A stretch of 64,000 bases of DNA from assembly GCF_028623165.1 (NCBI RefSeq), contig NZ_CP117768.1, positions 1,116,001-1,180,000 on the forward strand, read 5' to 3'. Under the pieces are notes generated by a model. It made no database searches and was not told the origin of the DNA. It was given only the letters and a program-made list of their open reading frames with translations. Below, piece after piece: positions 34,745 to 43,798 of this stretch. Made by a program: the position numbers and the translations under genes. Origin of the DNA: Nostoc sp. UHCC 0926. Its GTDB lineage: Bacteria > Cyanobacteriota > Cyanobacteriia > Cyanobacteriales > Nostocaceae. Every line of letters begins with the position of its first letter. Within the stretch, counting starts at the first letter, position 1.

Positions 34745-36034
34745 TTAAATGATTGTTCCATCAGGAATTACAGCATTTTTTAGCACGACAACGATGCCAC
34801 TACGGATATAGAAACCTTGACTTTCGCGGTCAGCTTCTTGCACATTATCTTTATTGATAATTTTGACATCGTGACCGATACTGGCGTTTTTATCGATGAT
34901 GGCACGGCGAATAAGCGAGTCAGTACCGATACCTACGGGAACGTCACCTTTTTCTACGTTAGATTGGCGTTCTACAGAAGCTTGATAAAAATCTGCACCC
35001 ATGAGTAGGGACTCTTCAATGACGCAGCCAGATTCAATTCGCGATCGCACTCCTAATACTGAATGTTGAATGCGGCAATTTTTCAGAATACAACCTTCGC
35101 CGATAATTGATTCTGTGATCTGGCAATCTAAAAGTTTACTCGGAGGTAAGTAACGAGGGCGGGTATAAATTGGCGCTTGTTCATCGTAGAAACTAAAGGG
35201 TGGCTGGGGTTGCTGAGTTAGGGCTAAATTTGCGTGATAAAATGCTTCAATTGTTCCAATATCTTCCCAATAGTCATCAAACAGATAAGCTTGAACATTG
35301 TAATCCTTAGAAGCATCAGGAATAATTTCTTTGCCGAAATCAGTCCTTTCTAAACCTTCTCTTAATAACTTGAACAAAACCTCTTTTTTAAAGACATAAA
35401 TCCCCATTGAGGCGATGTAAGGCTGTTGCTGGGCTTGTTCTTTTGATAATCCCAGTACACTTGTATCAACTTGCATTTGGCGTAACGCTTCACCTTTGGG
35501 TTTTTCGCTAAAATCAATTACCCTACCAGAATCGTCAATTTTCATCAAGCCAAAATCCGAGGCGCGGCGCTCATCGATGGGGATGACTGAAAGAGTAATA
35601 TCAGCACCCGTTTCTCTATGGCGCTGGATAAAGTGGCGATAATCCATGCGGTAGAGGTGATCACCGGAGAGGATCAAATATTCGTCTACATTCCATTCTT
35701 CCAACAGCCACAGGTACTGACGCACAGCATCGGCTGTACCTTGGAACCAGTTCGGGTTTTCTAGGGTTTGCTGTGCGGCTAGCACTTCCACAAAGCCTTC
35801 GGTGAAGCCACTAAAGTTGTAGGTACGGGCGATGTGACGATTCAGGGAAGCTGAGTTGAATTGTGTCAGGACATAGATTTTGAATATTTCGGAATTTATG
35901 CAGTTACTGACAGGGATATCGATTAGGCGATACTTCCCCGCTACTGGTACTGCTGGTTTAGCGCGTAGTTTCGTTAGGGGGTAAAGCCGAGTACCTGCGC
36001 CACCACCAAGAATCATTGATAATACTTTTTTCAC
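34745..36034 (-). CDS. glgC: Glucose-1-phosphate adenylyltransferase
   Basis: A 429-residue enzyme that makes ADP-glucose from glucose 1-phosphate and ATP, the committed step of glycogen synthesis. Visible are the N-terminal nucleotide loop [20 protein letters not shown], the catalytic Asp region in [14 protein letters not shown], the glucose-1-P Lys in [10 protein letters not shown], and a C-terminal left-handed beta-helix with the [15 protein letters not shown] end and the [12 protein letters not shown] activator lysine. The cyanobacterial enzyme is activated by 3-phosphoglycerate. It is complete, starting at ATG 36034. Confidence 0.97.
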   Translation of the reverse strand: MKKVLSMILGGGAGTRLYPLTKLRAKPAVPVAGKYRLIDIPVSNCINSEIFKIYVLTQFNSASLNRHIARTYNFSGFTEGFVEVLAAQQTLENPNWFQGTADAVRQYLWLLEEWNVDEYLILSGDHLYRMDYRHFIQRHRETGADITLSVIPIDERRASDFGLMKIDDSGRVIDFSEKPKGEALRQMQVDTSVLGLSKEQAQQQPYIASMGIYVFKKEVLFKLLREGLERTDFGKEIIPDASKDYNVQAYLFDDYWEDIGTIEAFYHANLALTQQPQPPFSFYDEQAPIYTRPRYLPPSKLLDCQITESIIGEGCILKNCRIQHSVLGVRSRIESGCVIEESLLMGADFYQASVERQSNVEKGDVPVGIGTDSLIRRAIIDKNASIGHDVKIINKDNVQEADRESQGFYIRSGIVVVLKNAVIPDGTII

Positions 36035-36210
36035 AAAATTTCTCCTGACTGCCTTTCAACTCTCATCTTCAGTTTAGGACTGTCTGCCACCACAGGTAAG
36101 GGGGGAGCAAATATTCTCAGGGATGAATTTTACAGAATGCTGTTGGTGATGAATAATGCGTCCACTGACGAAGCATAATAGAACATTTGTATTAATAAGG
36201 GATATATATT

Positions 36211-36493
36211 ATGGAAGCGATTGCTACACAAGTTTTACGACTATTACCATTTTTCTATGGATTTGCACATTAAGATACCCCCAATTCCCTCAAAAAAGGT
36301 TTATACCATATATACTTTTAGTGCTTTTAAAGACTTCAATACTGCTGAGATTGAGGAGGTAAAACTTACATTTGGCATTAAGTTGGGTGGCAAAGCCGGC
36401 ATTCCTTACATTACTGAAGGTTCAGCTGAAAGTAATCTGCAAATTGAGGTGAAGTGTAAGTTTCCAGAAAAACAAAAACCTGATTCACAGTAA
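36211..36493 (+). pseudogene. Trypco1-like (trypsin-co-occurring domain) remnant
   Basis: The C-terminal part reads IEEVKLTFGIKLGGKAGIPY followed by ITEGSAESNLQIEVKCKFP, which I recognise as the end of the trypsin-co-occurring domain 1 (CU044_2847-type) family. A GGGATAT leader and ATG at 36211 start a different frame (MEAIATQVLRLL) that stops at 36271, so the N-terminal and C-terminal parts are in different frames and much of the middle is missing. It lies beside a subtilase gene. It may be a shortened functional gene from another start, but decay is more likely. Confidence 0.55.
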
Positions 36494-36536
36494 CTGTAAA
36501 AAATTATCCGCGCAGTGTAGGGTTAGGCAATGCCCA

Positions 36537-36836
36537 TTAAACACCCAACTTCCCTATATTTATTCTCCTATTAACCAAACGTAATTGCTGCGATCGCTTC
36601 AAATACTTCACCCAAGGTTGCTCTGACAACTGGGAAATGGCATTTTGTGAAAGTGTTGCCGTAAAAATATCTTTGCCACTGGTAACATCACTGACGCCTA
36701 AACTTTCTAAAACAGCAGTTGCAGCAGAGTCTAAAATTGGTTCAGTATGGATGAAAACCTCTAAACTAGTTTCTTCTGAATCTTGAACATCATTCAGCCC
36801 TGTAGCAAGAGCGGCATCTAGTTTCTGATAATTCAT
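36537..36836 (-). CDS. Small subtilase-associated protein, I9-propeptide-like
   Basis: About 99 residues from the ATG at 36836 (MNYQKLDAAL). LEVFIHTEPILDSAATAVLE then GKDIFTATLSQNAISQLSEQ and PWVKYLKRSQQLRLV have the shape of an inhibitor-I9/subtilase propeptide: two helices and strands ending in a cleft-filling strand. A similar region, IQRIKPSRKLHLRMD, lies in the N-terminal part of the subtilase just upstream on the same strand. It may act in trans as a chaperone or inhibitor of that protease. This role is inferred from fold-like pattern and gene order only. Confidence 0.5.
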   Translation of the reverse strand: MNYQKLDAALATGLNDVQDSEETSLEVFIHTEPILDSAATAVLESLGVSDVTSGKDIFTATLSQNAISQLSEQPWVKYLKRSQQLRLVNRRINIGKLGV

Positions 36837-36950
36837 CAGCAATTCTTTGGTAAAAAGGGTAGGCAATTATTGCCTACCCTAACTTATCAAATTTATATGT
36901 TTTTATCGCCTACCCTTGTACAGAAATAATATCCACCTTTCTCAGTCTAA

Positions 36951-38678
36951 TTACAGATTTAAGGCATTAATCACTCCATAACCCCATTTGTGATCAAATG
37001 TGCCTGCGGGTTTTCCGGGAATGGCACTATTTTTGCGTAGCAAGTCTTTCACAGCAGCCGGATCAAGTTTAGGATCACGCTGCAACAGCAGTGCTACTAA
37101 TCCACTAACCAACGGTGTCGCCATACTCGTACCAGCCTGAACCACAAACTTGGAATTAATCATCGATGAGCGGTCAAAATTTGCATCGGCGGAAAGTGTG
37201 GAAACAATCATTGCTCCTGGTGCTGCTACATCCGGCTTGTGTTCATCATTGCGTAGTGGCCCTTCACTACTGAATTCCGAAATAGTATGCAATTCTAACC
37301 CCATTTCTCGCACTTGGTTATCAATATCTGTGTACGTGGCTTTAGTAGTATAGGCGGCAACTGTAATCGCACTGCTGGCAGCTCCTGGCGAACCAATTTT
37401 TATCGCATCTTTCACACTTTTACCTGTGAAAAACACTGAGGAAGTGTCATCTAATGTCCACACATTTAAGCGTGTGTCAGTTGAAGAAGTGTTGCGGACT
37501 CGCAGCTGCCAAACACCTCCCATTACTGGCGAGGGGCCATTACCACGGATTTGCACAAAGAAATTATGGTCGCCGTTGGCTTGATCTGGCCCTGGTGTCG
37601 CTAATTGCACCCGTGCATCTGGTAACTGGTAATCTTGTGCAGGATTGCCGTTAATAATTATTTTTTGGAAGGGGGTGACAAAACCGTTAGGACTCCGTAC
37701 AGACACTTCCAATTCGCTATCTTTGGAATACCAAGCGTTTAACCAAACTATGCCTATTTGATTCAAAGGAACATTAAAGCGCATACCACGAGTCCGACCA
37801 CTGGGTATCGTCGCTTGACCATGAATATTGGCGTCCCCTTCGTTACCCGCAGCACAGCAAACAATTCTTCCAGGGCCAGTTTCGGCGTCAATGACTTTGG
37901 ATAAGGAGTCGCTACCATCATGGGGATCAGCGTGTCCACCCAAGCTGAGATTCACCACTGCTGGGCGTCCCAACTCTCTAGCAACTCGGAAAATGTAACG
38001 GACGCCATCAGCAATGTGGGCATCCTGTAAATCTGATCTGACGACAACTAATTCTGCCTCTGGTGCTACACCACCATAGGTAGTATCGGCACCAGCGGCT
38101 ATTCCAGCAACGTGAGTCCCATGACCGCCAGTATCCTGAGAAATTGTGAGTTGCGCTCCCGTAAATTCACCTCCATAGCCGCCCTCTGTGACTCCTGGGC
38201 CTGGTAGTGTTTGATCCCAAATTTGTAAAATTCGTCCAGCAAAGGCGGGGTGTTTCGGATCAATGCCACTGTCTATAATGCCGATGATTACTCCTTTACC
38301 AGTCAGTCCGGTATGGTTCTTAAACTCCGGCAGTTTGACTTTTACTAGTGCAGTGTCCATCCTCAAATGAAGTTTGCGTGATGGCTTAATCCGCTGAATA
38401 ACATCTTCTTCAGATAAGACATCTAAACTCTCTATTGGTAAGAAAGCTGTCCGCACACTCCCAGAGTTCTGATTGACTTCAATATTATATTGTGATAAAT
38501 AACTCAAGTCTGCATCAGGGTCGCAGTAAATAAAAACGACGCTCTTAGTTGGCTTGACCGGGCTTTTGTGGGCAGTTATCCCAAGCGATCGCTTGTGTGT
38601 AACTAAAGCTTGATCTCCTTCATTTTGATAGTCTTGAAATGCCAAAAGTAGTCCGGGAGAAAGTTTTTCGTGTCTCAT
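36951..38678 (-). CDS. S8 family subtilisin-like serine protease
   Basis: A 575-residue subtilase. The triad is D in GVIIGIIDSGIDPKHPAF, H in DTGGHGTHVAGIAAG and S in VQAGTSMATPLVSGLVAL; the oxyanion Asn is in VCCAAGNEGDANIHG. An N-terminal propeptide-like region of about 110 residues precedes the catalytic domain, with no signal peptide, so the enzyme may be cytosolic. An insert of about 130 residues (LNAWYSKDSELEVSVRSPNG...) lies between Asn and Ser and has a jelly-roll look. The small gene at 36537 follows 84 bp downstream. Confidence 0.93.
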   Translation of the reverse strand: MRHEKLSPGLLLAFQDYQNEGDQALVTHKRSLGITAHKSPVKPTKSVVFIYCDPDADLSYLSQYNIEVNQNSGSVRTAFLPIESLDVLSEEDVIQRIKPSRKLHLRMDTALVKVKLPEFKNHTGLTGKGVIIGIIDSGIDPKHPAFAGRILQIWDQTLPGPGVTEGGYGGEFTGAQLTISQDTGGHGTHVAGIAAGADTTYGGVAPEAELVVVRSDLQDAHIADGVRYIFRVARELGRPAVVNLSLGGHADPHDGSDSLSKVIDAETGPGRIVCCAAGNEGDANIHGQATIPSGRTRGMRFNVPLNQIGIVWLNAWYSKDSELEVSVRSPNGFVTPFQKIIINGNPAQDYQLPDARVQLATPGPDQANGDHNFFVQIRGNGPSPVMGGVWQLRVRNTSSTDTRLNVWTLDDTSSVFFTGKSVKDAIKIGSPGAASSAITVAAYTTKATYTDIDNQVREMGLELHTISEFSSEGPLRNDEHKPDVAAPGAMIVSTLSADANFDRSSMINSKFVVQAGTSMATPLVSGLVALLLQRDPKLDPAAVKDLLRKNSAIPGKPAGTFDHKWGYGVINALNL

Positions 38679-39657
38679 TTTTACCTCAAATTTAATTTAT
38701 TGCGTGAAAGCAAAGTAGTTTACCCTGATAAGTCGCTCTAGCATTAATGCAGACTATGTAGTTTTTTCGCCTTGATTATTTGATGCGACTATAGTTATCT
38801 ATTTTTTTCCTAGATAACATCAAATAAGCTTAGAAGGCGGGAAGTTATTCCTAAGACAATTGCTAATTCATAACTCATATTCATAAATTATGTCTCCCTC
38901 ATAGTGATTTTCTCTGGCTCGTGAGACATCTTTGAGCAGCCGCATCTAAGAATTACCCAAGACTGGGGTCACTGGGAATTTTTCTGAAGCTATTAAACTA
39001 ATCCAGTGTCTGCCTAAATCATTACGGACAAAGTAAATAAAATAAAATTAAGAATAATTAAGTAATAAATAAAAAAGATAATTTTAATAAACATTAAACA
39101 CTAACAAATTGTAGTCAGAATAGTTAATACCGATTATCTGCGAGGTTGCTCCAGAACAAGGGGATTTTGCCCCTTGTTTCAAAAAGAATTGGTATAAATC
39201 AGGATTTACAGGTAACAGAAAATCGAACCACAGAGGACGCAGAGAAGCCAGTGCGCCCTTGCGGTTAAGAGACTTGTACCCCTGCTCTTAAGCAAGCTAC
39301 GCGCAGCGTCTCCCTTAGGAGAAGCAACTGGCGCGACACGGAGGAATAAGAGTTTGAGAGTTTTTTTGCGTAATACCAATTCTCCCTAAACTTGCACTTA
39401 ATGATTATTCCTTCTTCCTTGGCGTATTTGGCGTACTTGGTGAACCAGCGCTGTAGGCGGGTTTCCCGCCGTAGGCGACTGGTGAACCCGAAGGGCGGTT
39501 CGTTTAATAAAAATTAAGTGCATCTTCATAGCGAATTGGTATAAGTCCTATAAATCCCTAATCAGTACTGAAAAATGACAGGTTTTCTATCATAAGTAAG
39601 AGCCATAAAGAAGCTAATATTTGCAACGATCGCTTCTGAAGGTACAAAAAGTTATTC
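38679..39657. other. Intergenic region rich in repeats
   Basis: Almost 1 kb with no supported gene between divergent subtilase and amylase genes. From 39280 it contains palindromic repeats (for example GCGGGTTTCCCGCCGTAGGC) and a MITE-like unit at 39372-39544. The left 400 bp is AT-rich and should hold the subtilase promoter. Confidence 0.5.
39372..39544. mobile_element. MITE-like element
   Basis: Bounded by AATACCAATTCTCC and its inverted counterpart GAATTGGTATAA, with subterminal TTGCACTTAAT and ATTAAGTGCATC. The right end GCATCTTCATAGCGAATTGG matches that of the repeat at 48497-48820 (GCATCTTCATACAGAATTGG). The interior is filled with other palindromic repeats. Confidence 0.6.
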
Positions 39658-41130
39658 ATGCAAATTCAAACACCAGACTGGGTAAAACACGCTGTTTTCT
39701 ACCAAATATTTCCAGATCGCTTTGCCAGAAGCAAACAACCGCACAAACGGCTGCTGCGTGAAGCCCGTTGGGAAGATTGGGACGCTATGCCAACACTCCA
39801 AGGTTATAAAGGCGGCGACTTATGGGGCATCATGGAGGGTTTAGACTACATACAGGATCTGGGAATCAACGCGATTTACTTTACACCCATTTTTCAATCC
39901 GCTAGCAATCACCGCTATCATACCCACGATTATTACCAAGTTGACCCGATGCTGGGGGGTAACGAGGCTTTTAAGGAATTGCTCGACGCAGCCCATCAAC
40001 GGAATATCAAAGTCGTTCTGGATGGGGTGTTTAACCATTCCAGCCGTGGCTTTTTCTTTTTCCACGACGTTTTAGAAAATGGCCCCCATTCGCCTTGGGT
40101 AAATTGGTTCAAAATAGAAGGCTGGCCTCTTGCACCCTACACTGGTGAATTCCCTGCAAACTACGTAGGTTGGGTGGGAAATCGTGCCTTGCCAGAATTT
40201 AACCACGACAATCCAGAAGTACGGGAATACATTATGGAAATTGCCGAATATTGGATTAAATTCGGTATCGACGGTTGGCGGTTGGATGTACCATTTGAAA
40301 TAAAAACTCCTGGCTTTTGGCAGGAATTCCGCGATCGCGTTAAGGCAGTCAATCCTGAAGCTTACATTGTGGGCGAAGTCTGGGGAGATTCTCGGGAGTG
40401 GTTGGATGGGACGCAATTTGACGGGGTAATGAATTATCTATTTGCCGGGCCAACAATTGCCTTTGCAGCTGGCGATCGCGTAGTCTTAGAACAAGTCCAA
40501 AGCCGCGATTATCAACCCTACCCACCCTTATTTGCTGCTGAGTACGCCACTAAAATCCAGGAAGTACTGGAACTTTACCCTTGGGAAATTCAGCTAACTC
40601 AACTCAATTTGCTCGCAAGTCACGATACAGCCCGATTGATGACCATTGCAGGCGGCGATAAAGCTAGCGTGGAATTGTCAACTTTACTGCTACTCACCTT
40701 TCCCGGTGCCCCCAGCATCTACTATGGTGATGAAGTTGGTTTACCTGGTGGCATAGATCCAGACTCACGTCGTAGCTTTCCTTTAGAAGCCAAGTGGGAG
40801 CGAGAAATTTTCAATACTCACCGTCAATTAATTGCTCTGCGTCAAACTTACCCAGCATTGCGTACAGGTGATTACCAAGTCCTCCATGCTCAAGGACAAC
40901 TTTACATCTTTGCCCGAACTTTGGGGACAGAGGAATTGATAATTGCCATCAACGCTGGCACAAGTTCGGCAACAGCGAATGCAGATGTCGTCAGTTTGCG
41001 TACTCAACCCAACAAGCTATTATATGGGACTGCTGAGGTTGAGTGGAATGGTGAAGCAGAAACTCAGCAATTGTCATTAACTCTTCCTGAACGCAGTGGG
41101 TGCATCCTGGGAGTAGGGAGTGGGGAGTAG
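39658..41130 (+). CDS. GH13 alpha-amylase-family glycosidase
   Basis: A 490-residue GH13 protein. Region I is VVLDGVFNHSS, region II DGWRLDVPFEI (nucleophile Asp), region III YIVGEVWGDSREW (acid/base Glu) and region IV NLLASHDTARLM (third Asp). YQIFPDRFARS at the start and the YKGGDLWGIMEGLDYI segment suggest the neopullulanase/cyclomaltodextrinase-like subfamily acting on maltodextrins in the cytosol; no signal peptide is seen. Together with the debranching enzyme and GlgC nearby it fits glycogen turnover, though the three genes are not one operon. Confidence 0.9.
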   Translation: MQIQTPDWVKHAVFYQIFPDRFARSKQPHKRLLREARWEDWDAMPTLQGYKGGDLWGIMEGLDYIQDLGINAIYFTPIFQSASNHRYHTHDYYQVDPMLGGNEAFKELLDAAHQRNIKVVLDGVFNHSSRGFFFFHDVLENGPHSPWVNWFKIEGWPLAPYTGEFPANYVGWVGNRALPEFNHDNPEVREYIMEIAEYWIKFGIDGWRLDVPFEIKTPGFWQEFRDRVKAVNPEAYIVGEVWGDSREWLDGTQFDGVMNYLFAGPTIAFAAGDRVVLEQVQSRDYQPYPPLFAAEYATKIQEVLELYPWEIQLTQLNLLASHDTARLMTIAGGDKASVELSTLLLLTFPGAPSIYYGDEVGLPGGIDPDSRRSFPLEAKWEREIFNTHRQLIALRQTYPALRTGDYQVLHAQGQLYIFARTLGTEELIIAINAGTSSATANADVVSLRTQPNKLLYGTAEVEWNGEAETQQLSLTLPERSGCILGVGSGE

Positions 41131-41208
41131 ACAAGAAGCAGAGGGGCAGAGGGGATAGGAAAGCAAAAAGACTTACTGCAACTTCTCCCCTGCTTCATGC
41201 CTTATGCA

Positions 41209-41628
41209 TTAGCTTCCCGCCACCATTGCAGGCATCAACACTGCATCAATAATATGAATCACGCCATTGTCTGTCAAAATATCTGTTTTGAGGACATTGG
41301 CGTTATTTACCTTAAATTTGCCGTCGGCAGATTCAATGGCTACAATTGACCCCTCAAGCGTCGCTGCCTCATTAATCTGTACCAAGTCATCAGACCGAAC
41401 ATCCCCACTAGCGATATGATACGCCACAATTTTCTTGAGCTTGGGGATATCTTGTAGTAGCGAATCTAAAGTTCCCTCTGGCAGATTCGCAAAGGCTTCA
41501 TCAGTTGGTGCAAATAGTGTAAAAGAACCAGGACTCTTCAGAATTTCTATGAGATTTGCAGCTTCAGCAGCCTTTACCAGGGTATTGAAGTTTCCCGCGT
41601 TGACAGCAGTTTCCAAAAGGTCAGCCAT
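41209..41628 (-). CDS. Fasciclin (FAS1) domain protein
   Basis: A 139-residue single FAS1 domain. The H1 motif is FTLFAPTDEAFANLP and the H2 motif NGVIHIIDAVLMP, with the YH pair in IVAYHIASGDVRSDDL. No signal peptide is visible, as in many short cyanobacterial FAS1 proteins. It is a cell-adhesion-type fold with unknown ligand. It is convergent with the amylase gene. Confidence 0.93.
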   Translation of the reverse strand: MADLLETAVNAGNFNTLVKAAEAANLIEILKSPGSFTLFAPTDEAFANLPEGTLDSLLQDIPKLKKIVAYHIASGDVRSDDLVQINEAATLEGSIVAIESADGKFKVNNANVLKTDILTDNGVIHIIDAVLMPAMVAGS

Positions 41629-41792
41629 AAGGGTGTGTGATTTTAGTCAGGTAATATTATAAGTAACTTAACTTATAAAGTGATTAAAACATTCTCAACC
41701 TCTATCAACAGAGAGGTTGCTAGCGATTAAATACACAGCAGCAGATTTATCAAGACTGCTACACTGGGGAATGACCCCAAGAACCAGTAATT

Positions 41793-42029
41793 ATGCTAAA
41801 GCGTTCTAAGTTCGAGACAACTCAGTCTCAGATTATGCACCGGGCTGAGGAGCTGATTGGTGCAGCCTCAAATCGTTACCGCATTACGGTTCAGGTGGCA
41901 AATCGTGCTAAACGTCGGCGTTATGAAGACTTTGAAAGTAACGAAGATGTGATGATGAAACCAGTGCTAAGGGCAATTATCGAAATGTCTGATGAATTGA
42001 CTCAGCCAGAAATTATTGGTGAAATATAA
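41793..42029 (+). CDS. rpoZ: RNA polymerase omega subunit
   Basis: A 78-residue protein. [28 protein letters not shown] is the omega core ([12 protein letters not shown]), with the cyanobacterial tail [27 protein letters not shown]. It helps assemble the beta' subunit and, in cyanobacteria, sigma binding. It is followed 23 bp later by a secreted-protein gene on the same strand, so the two may be co-transcribed. Confidence 0.95.
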   Translation: MLKRSKFETTQSQIMHRAEELIGAASNRYRITVQVANRAKRRRYEDFESNEDVMMKPVLRAIIEMSDELTQPEIIGEI

Positions 42030-42052
42030 AAAAAGACTTTAGAGAAGGTAGG

Positions 42053-42685
42053 ATGAGCAAAAATTTATCGTTCATTCAACCCCGACTCAAGCCCTGGCAG
42101 ACACTCACTGCCTTAATGGTAGTGGGTGTAATTGTTTTGAGTTCAGGGGTGGGCAAATCAATACAGACAAATTTATTTAGCATCCAACCTGCGATGGCTG
42201 CGCCAACGCCAAGGGCGTACGCTCAGAGAATCACTCCTGGCGATGTTTGGCAGCAAGTATATCAGCAATTGCCAAATTTCCCACGGGAAAATAACTATAT
42301 CAGCAAAGAAAATGGAAAAGTTGCCGAAAACAACACCTTAGTAAATCGCCTGATTAAATATCACATTTATACCAAAGGGCGTGCCCCAATTTATCGCTTA
42401 GATTGGAAGCTAACTTTAGCTGATTACCTGGGTGCGAACGAAATTATGTATGATACTAGCTATCCAGGAAATGATTCACTACGCGAAAATCCTCTAGAAG
42501 GCGATCGCAAAGCCATCAGTCGTCTCACCCGCAGCCAGCGAGATGCTTTAGTGCAAGTTTTAGTCAATATATTTAATCCTACTTCTCAAAATACCCTATC
42601 ACCTAACCCGAATACTACACCTAATCCTAGTACATCAACTACCCCACAGCCACCCCAACGAGGAGGTGCCGAATTACTGAAGTAA
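42053..42685 (+). CDS. Secreted or membrane-anchored hypothetical protein
   Basis: A 210-residue protein. Residues 17-37 (LTALMVVGVIVLSSGVGKS) form a signal-anchor or signal peptide. The mature part contains DVWQQVYQQLPNFPRENNYI, VENNTLVNRLIKYHIYTKGR and RLDWKLTLADYLGANE, a conserved cyanobacterial domain without known function, and ends in a Pro/Thr/Asn-rich tail (NPNTTPNPSTSTTPQPPQ). It follows rpoZ closely and precedes the DUF1818 gene by 49 bp. A periplasmic or thylakoid-lumen location is inferred. Confidence 0.7.
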   Translation: MSKNLSFIQPRLKPWQTLTALMVVGVIVLSSGVGKSIQTNLFSIQPAMAAPTPRAYAQRITPGDVWQQVYQQLPNFPRENNYISKENGKVAENNTLVNRLIKYHIYTKGRAPIYRLDWKLTLADYLGANEIMYDTSYPGNDSLRENPLEGDRKAISRLTRSQRDALVQVLVNIFNPTSQNTLSPNPNTTPNPSTSTTPQPPQRGGAELLK

Positions 42686-42734
42686 TGGGAAAGTTATGAG
42701 TTGTAAATTAATAACTCCTAACTCTTAACTTTTT

Positions 42735-43100
42735 ATGGAACGCGTTGTAAAAAGCGGATCTGGCTGGCGTATTGGTTGGAACCCCGATGCACCTGAATTT
42801 AAAGGTTTAGTCGGTACAGATGATTGGGCTATTGAGTTAACCGAAGCCGAGTTGAATGATTTTTGCCGTCTACTAGCACAGCTAGCAGACACGATGAAGC
42901 AACTCGCAACTGAATTGATGGAAGAGGAAAAAATTGCTTGTGAAGCTGAAAGCGATTTATTATGGATGGAGGTGGAAGGTTATCCTCATGCTTACAGTCT
43001 GCGCTTCATTTTGAATACAGGGCGGTGTGTAGAAGGTAAATGGGATGCTTCTGCTGTTCCAGATTTACTGCAAGCTACTGGGATACTTAAGGTTTTTTAA
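42735..43100 (+). CDS. DUF1818 family protein
   Basis: A 121-residue protein that matches the cyanobacterial DUF1818 family: GSGWRIGWNPDAPEFKGLVG at the start, WAIELTEAELNDFCRLLAQL and YSLRFILNTGRCVEGKWDAS near the end. The fold is a compact alpha/beta (whirly-like) domain; function is unknown. It is restricted to cyanobacteria and plastid-lineage organisms, supporting the host assignment. tRNA-Pro follows 50 bp downstream on the same strand. Confidence 0.85.
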   Translation: MERVVKSGSGWRIGWNPDAPEFKGLVGTDDWAIELTEAELNDFCRLLAQLADTMKQLATELMEEEKIACEAESDLLWMEVEGYPHAYSLRFILNTGRCVEGKWDASAVPDLLQATGILKVF

Positions 43101-43150
43101 ATTTGCCTCTTGATTATCTGATAATTTTGCTATATAATAGTAATTCTGAC

Positions 43151-43224
43151 CGGGGCGTAGCGCAGCTTGGTAGCGTGCCACTTTGGGGTAGTGGAGGTCG
43201 TGGGTTCGAATCCCGCCGCTCCGA
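43151..43224 (+). tRNA. tRNA-Pro(GGG)
   Basis: A 74-nt cloverleaf: acceptor CGGGGCG pairing with CGCTCCG, anticodon arm CCACT-TTGGGGT-AGTGG giving anticodon GGG, and T arm GTGGGTTCGAATCCCGC. CCA is not encoded. A terminator-like hairpin follows. Confidence 0.95.
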
Positions 43225-43240
43225 TTGATGATAAGCCATG

Positions 43241-43275
43241 CCTGCTAGTCTTTTTAAAAGATTGGCAGGTTTTTC
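43241..43275 (+). terminator. Terminator after tRNA-Pro
   Basis: An interrupted hairpin CCTGC-tag-TCTTTT/AAAAGA-ttg-GCAGG followed by TTTTT. Confidence 0.65.
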
Positions 43276-43329
43276 AATTATGTCTACGAGATGATACCAA
43301 ATCTTTAGCATAAAATCATTCCAAAGCTT

Positions 43330-43690
43330 CACTACAAATAATAATTGGAATTGGTATAGACAGCGTAGGTAAACTATTATTATTTAGCCATTCGCGCATA
43401 TTATGTTGACGGTAAATTTGCACCAATTGATTAAACAATTCTTTACCGATAAAACCATTACATCGCAGTATATTTAACTCTCAGTTGATTACTTGAGTCA
43501 TGGAACTGCGAAACGCTTTTTCTAGAATATTGACTTGACCTTTTACTTCTTCGTCTATACTTATCTGGGTTGAGTCCAATACAGACCTAACAAGAACAGT
43601 CCCTTCCCTACTAGCGTTGGGGAGTAAATTCAAAGCCTCTCTCTTTTTAGGAGAGAGGAATGGAAGTGAGGTAAAAGTGTATTGCAAACA
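43330..43690 (-). pseudogene. Possible degraded gene fragment with repeat
   Basis: Between tRNA-Pro and the phosphoesterase gene there is no intact gene. On the minus strand a stretch reads LRCNGFIGKELFNQLVQIYR then QHNMREWLNNNSLP without a start (about 43473-43355), which looks like real protein but is unplaced. Just upstream, a 68-codon frame (43481-43687) partly consists of a palindromic dispersed repeat. Best read as decayed coding DNA. Confidence 0.3.
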
Positions 43691-43798
43691 AACGAAAAGC
43701 GCTATGGAGGATAAGTTTTAAACCCTGTCCGCAAAAAAAGGCTAATAATAAGATTGCGTTCAGTCAGTGAATACTCTAAAAAATTTGGTATATTACTC

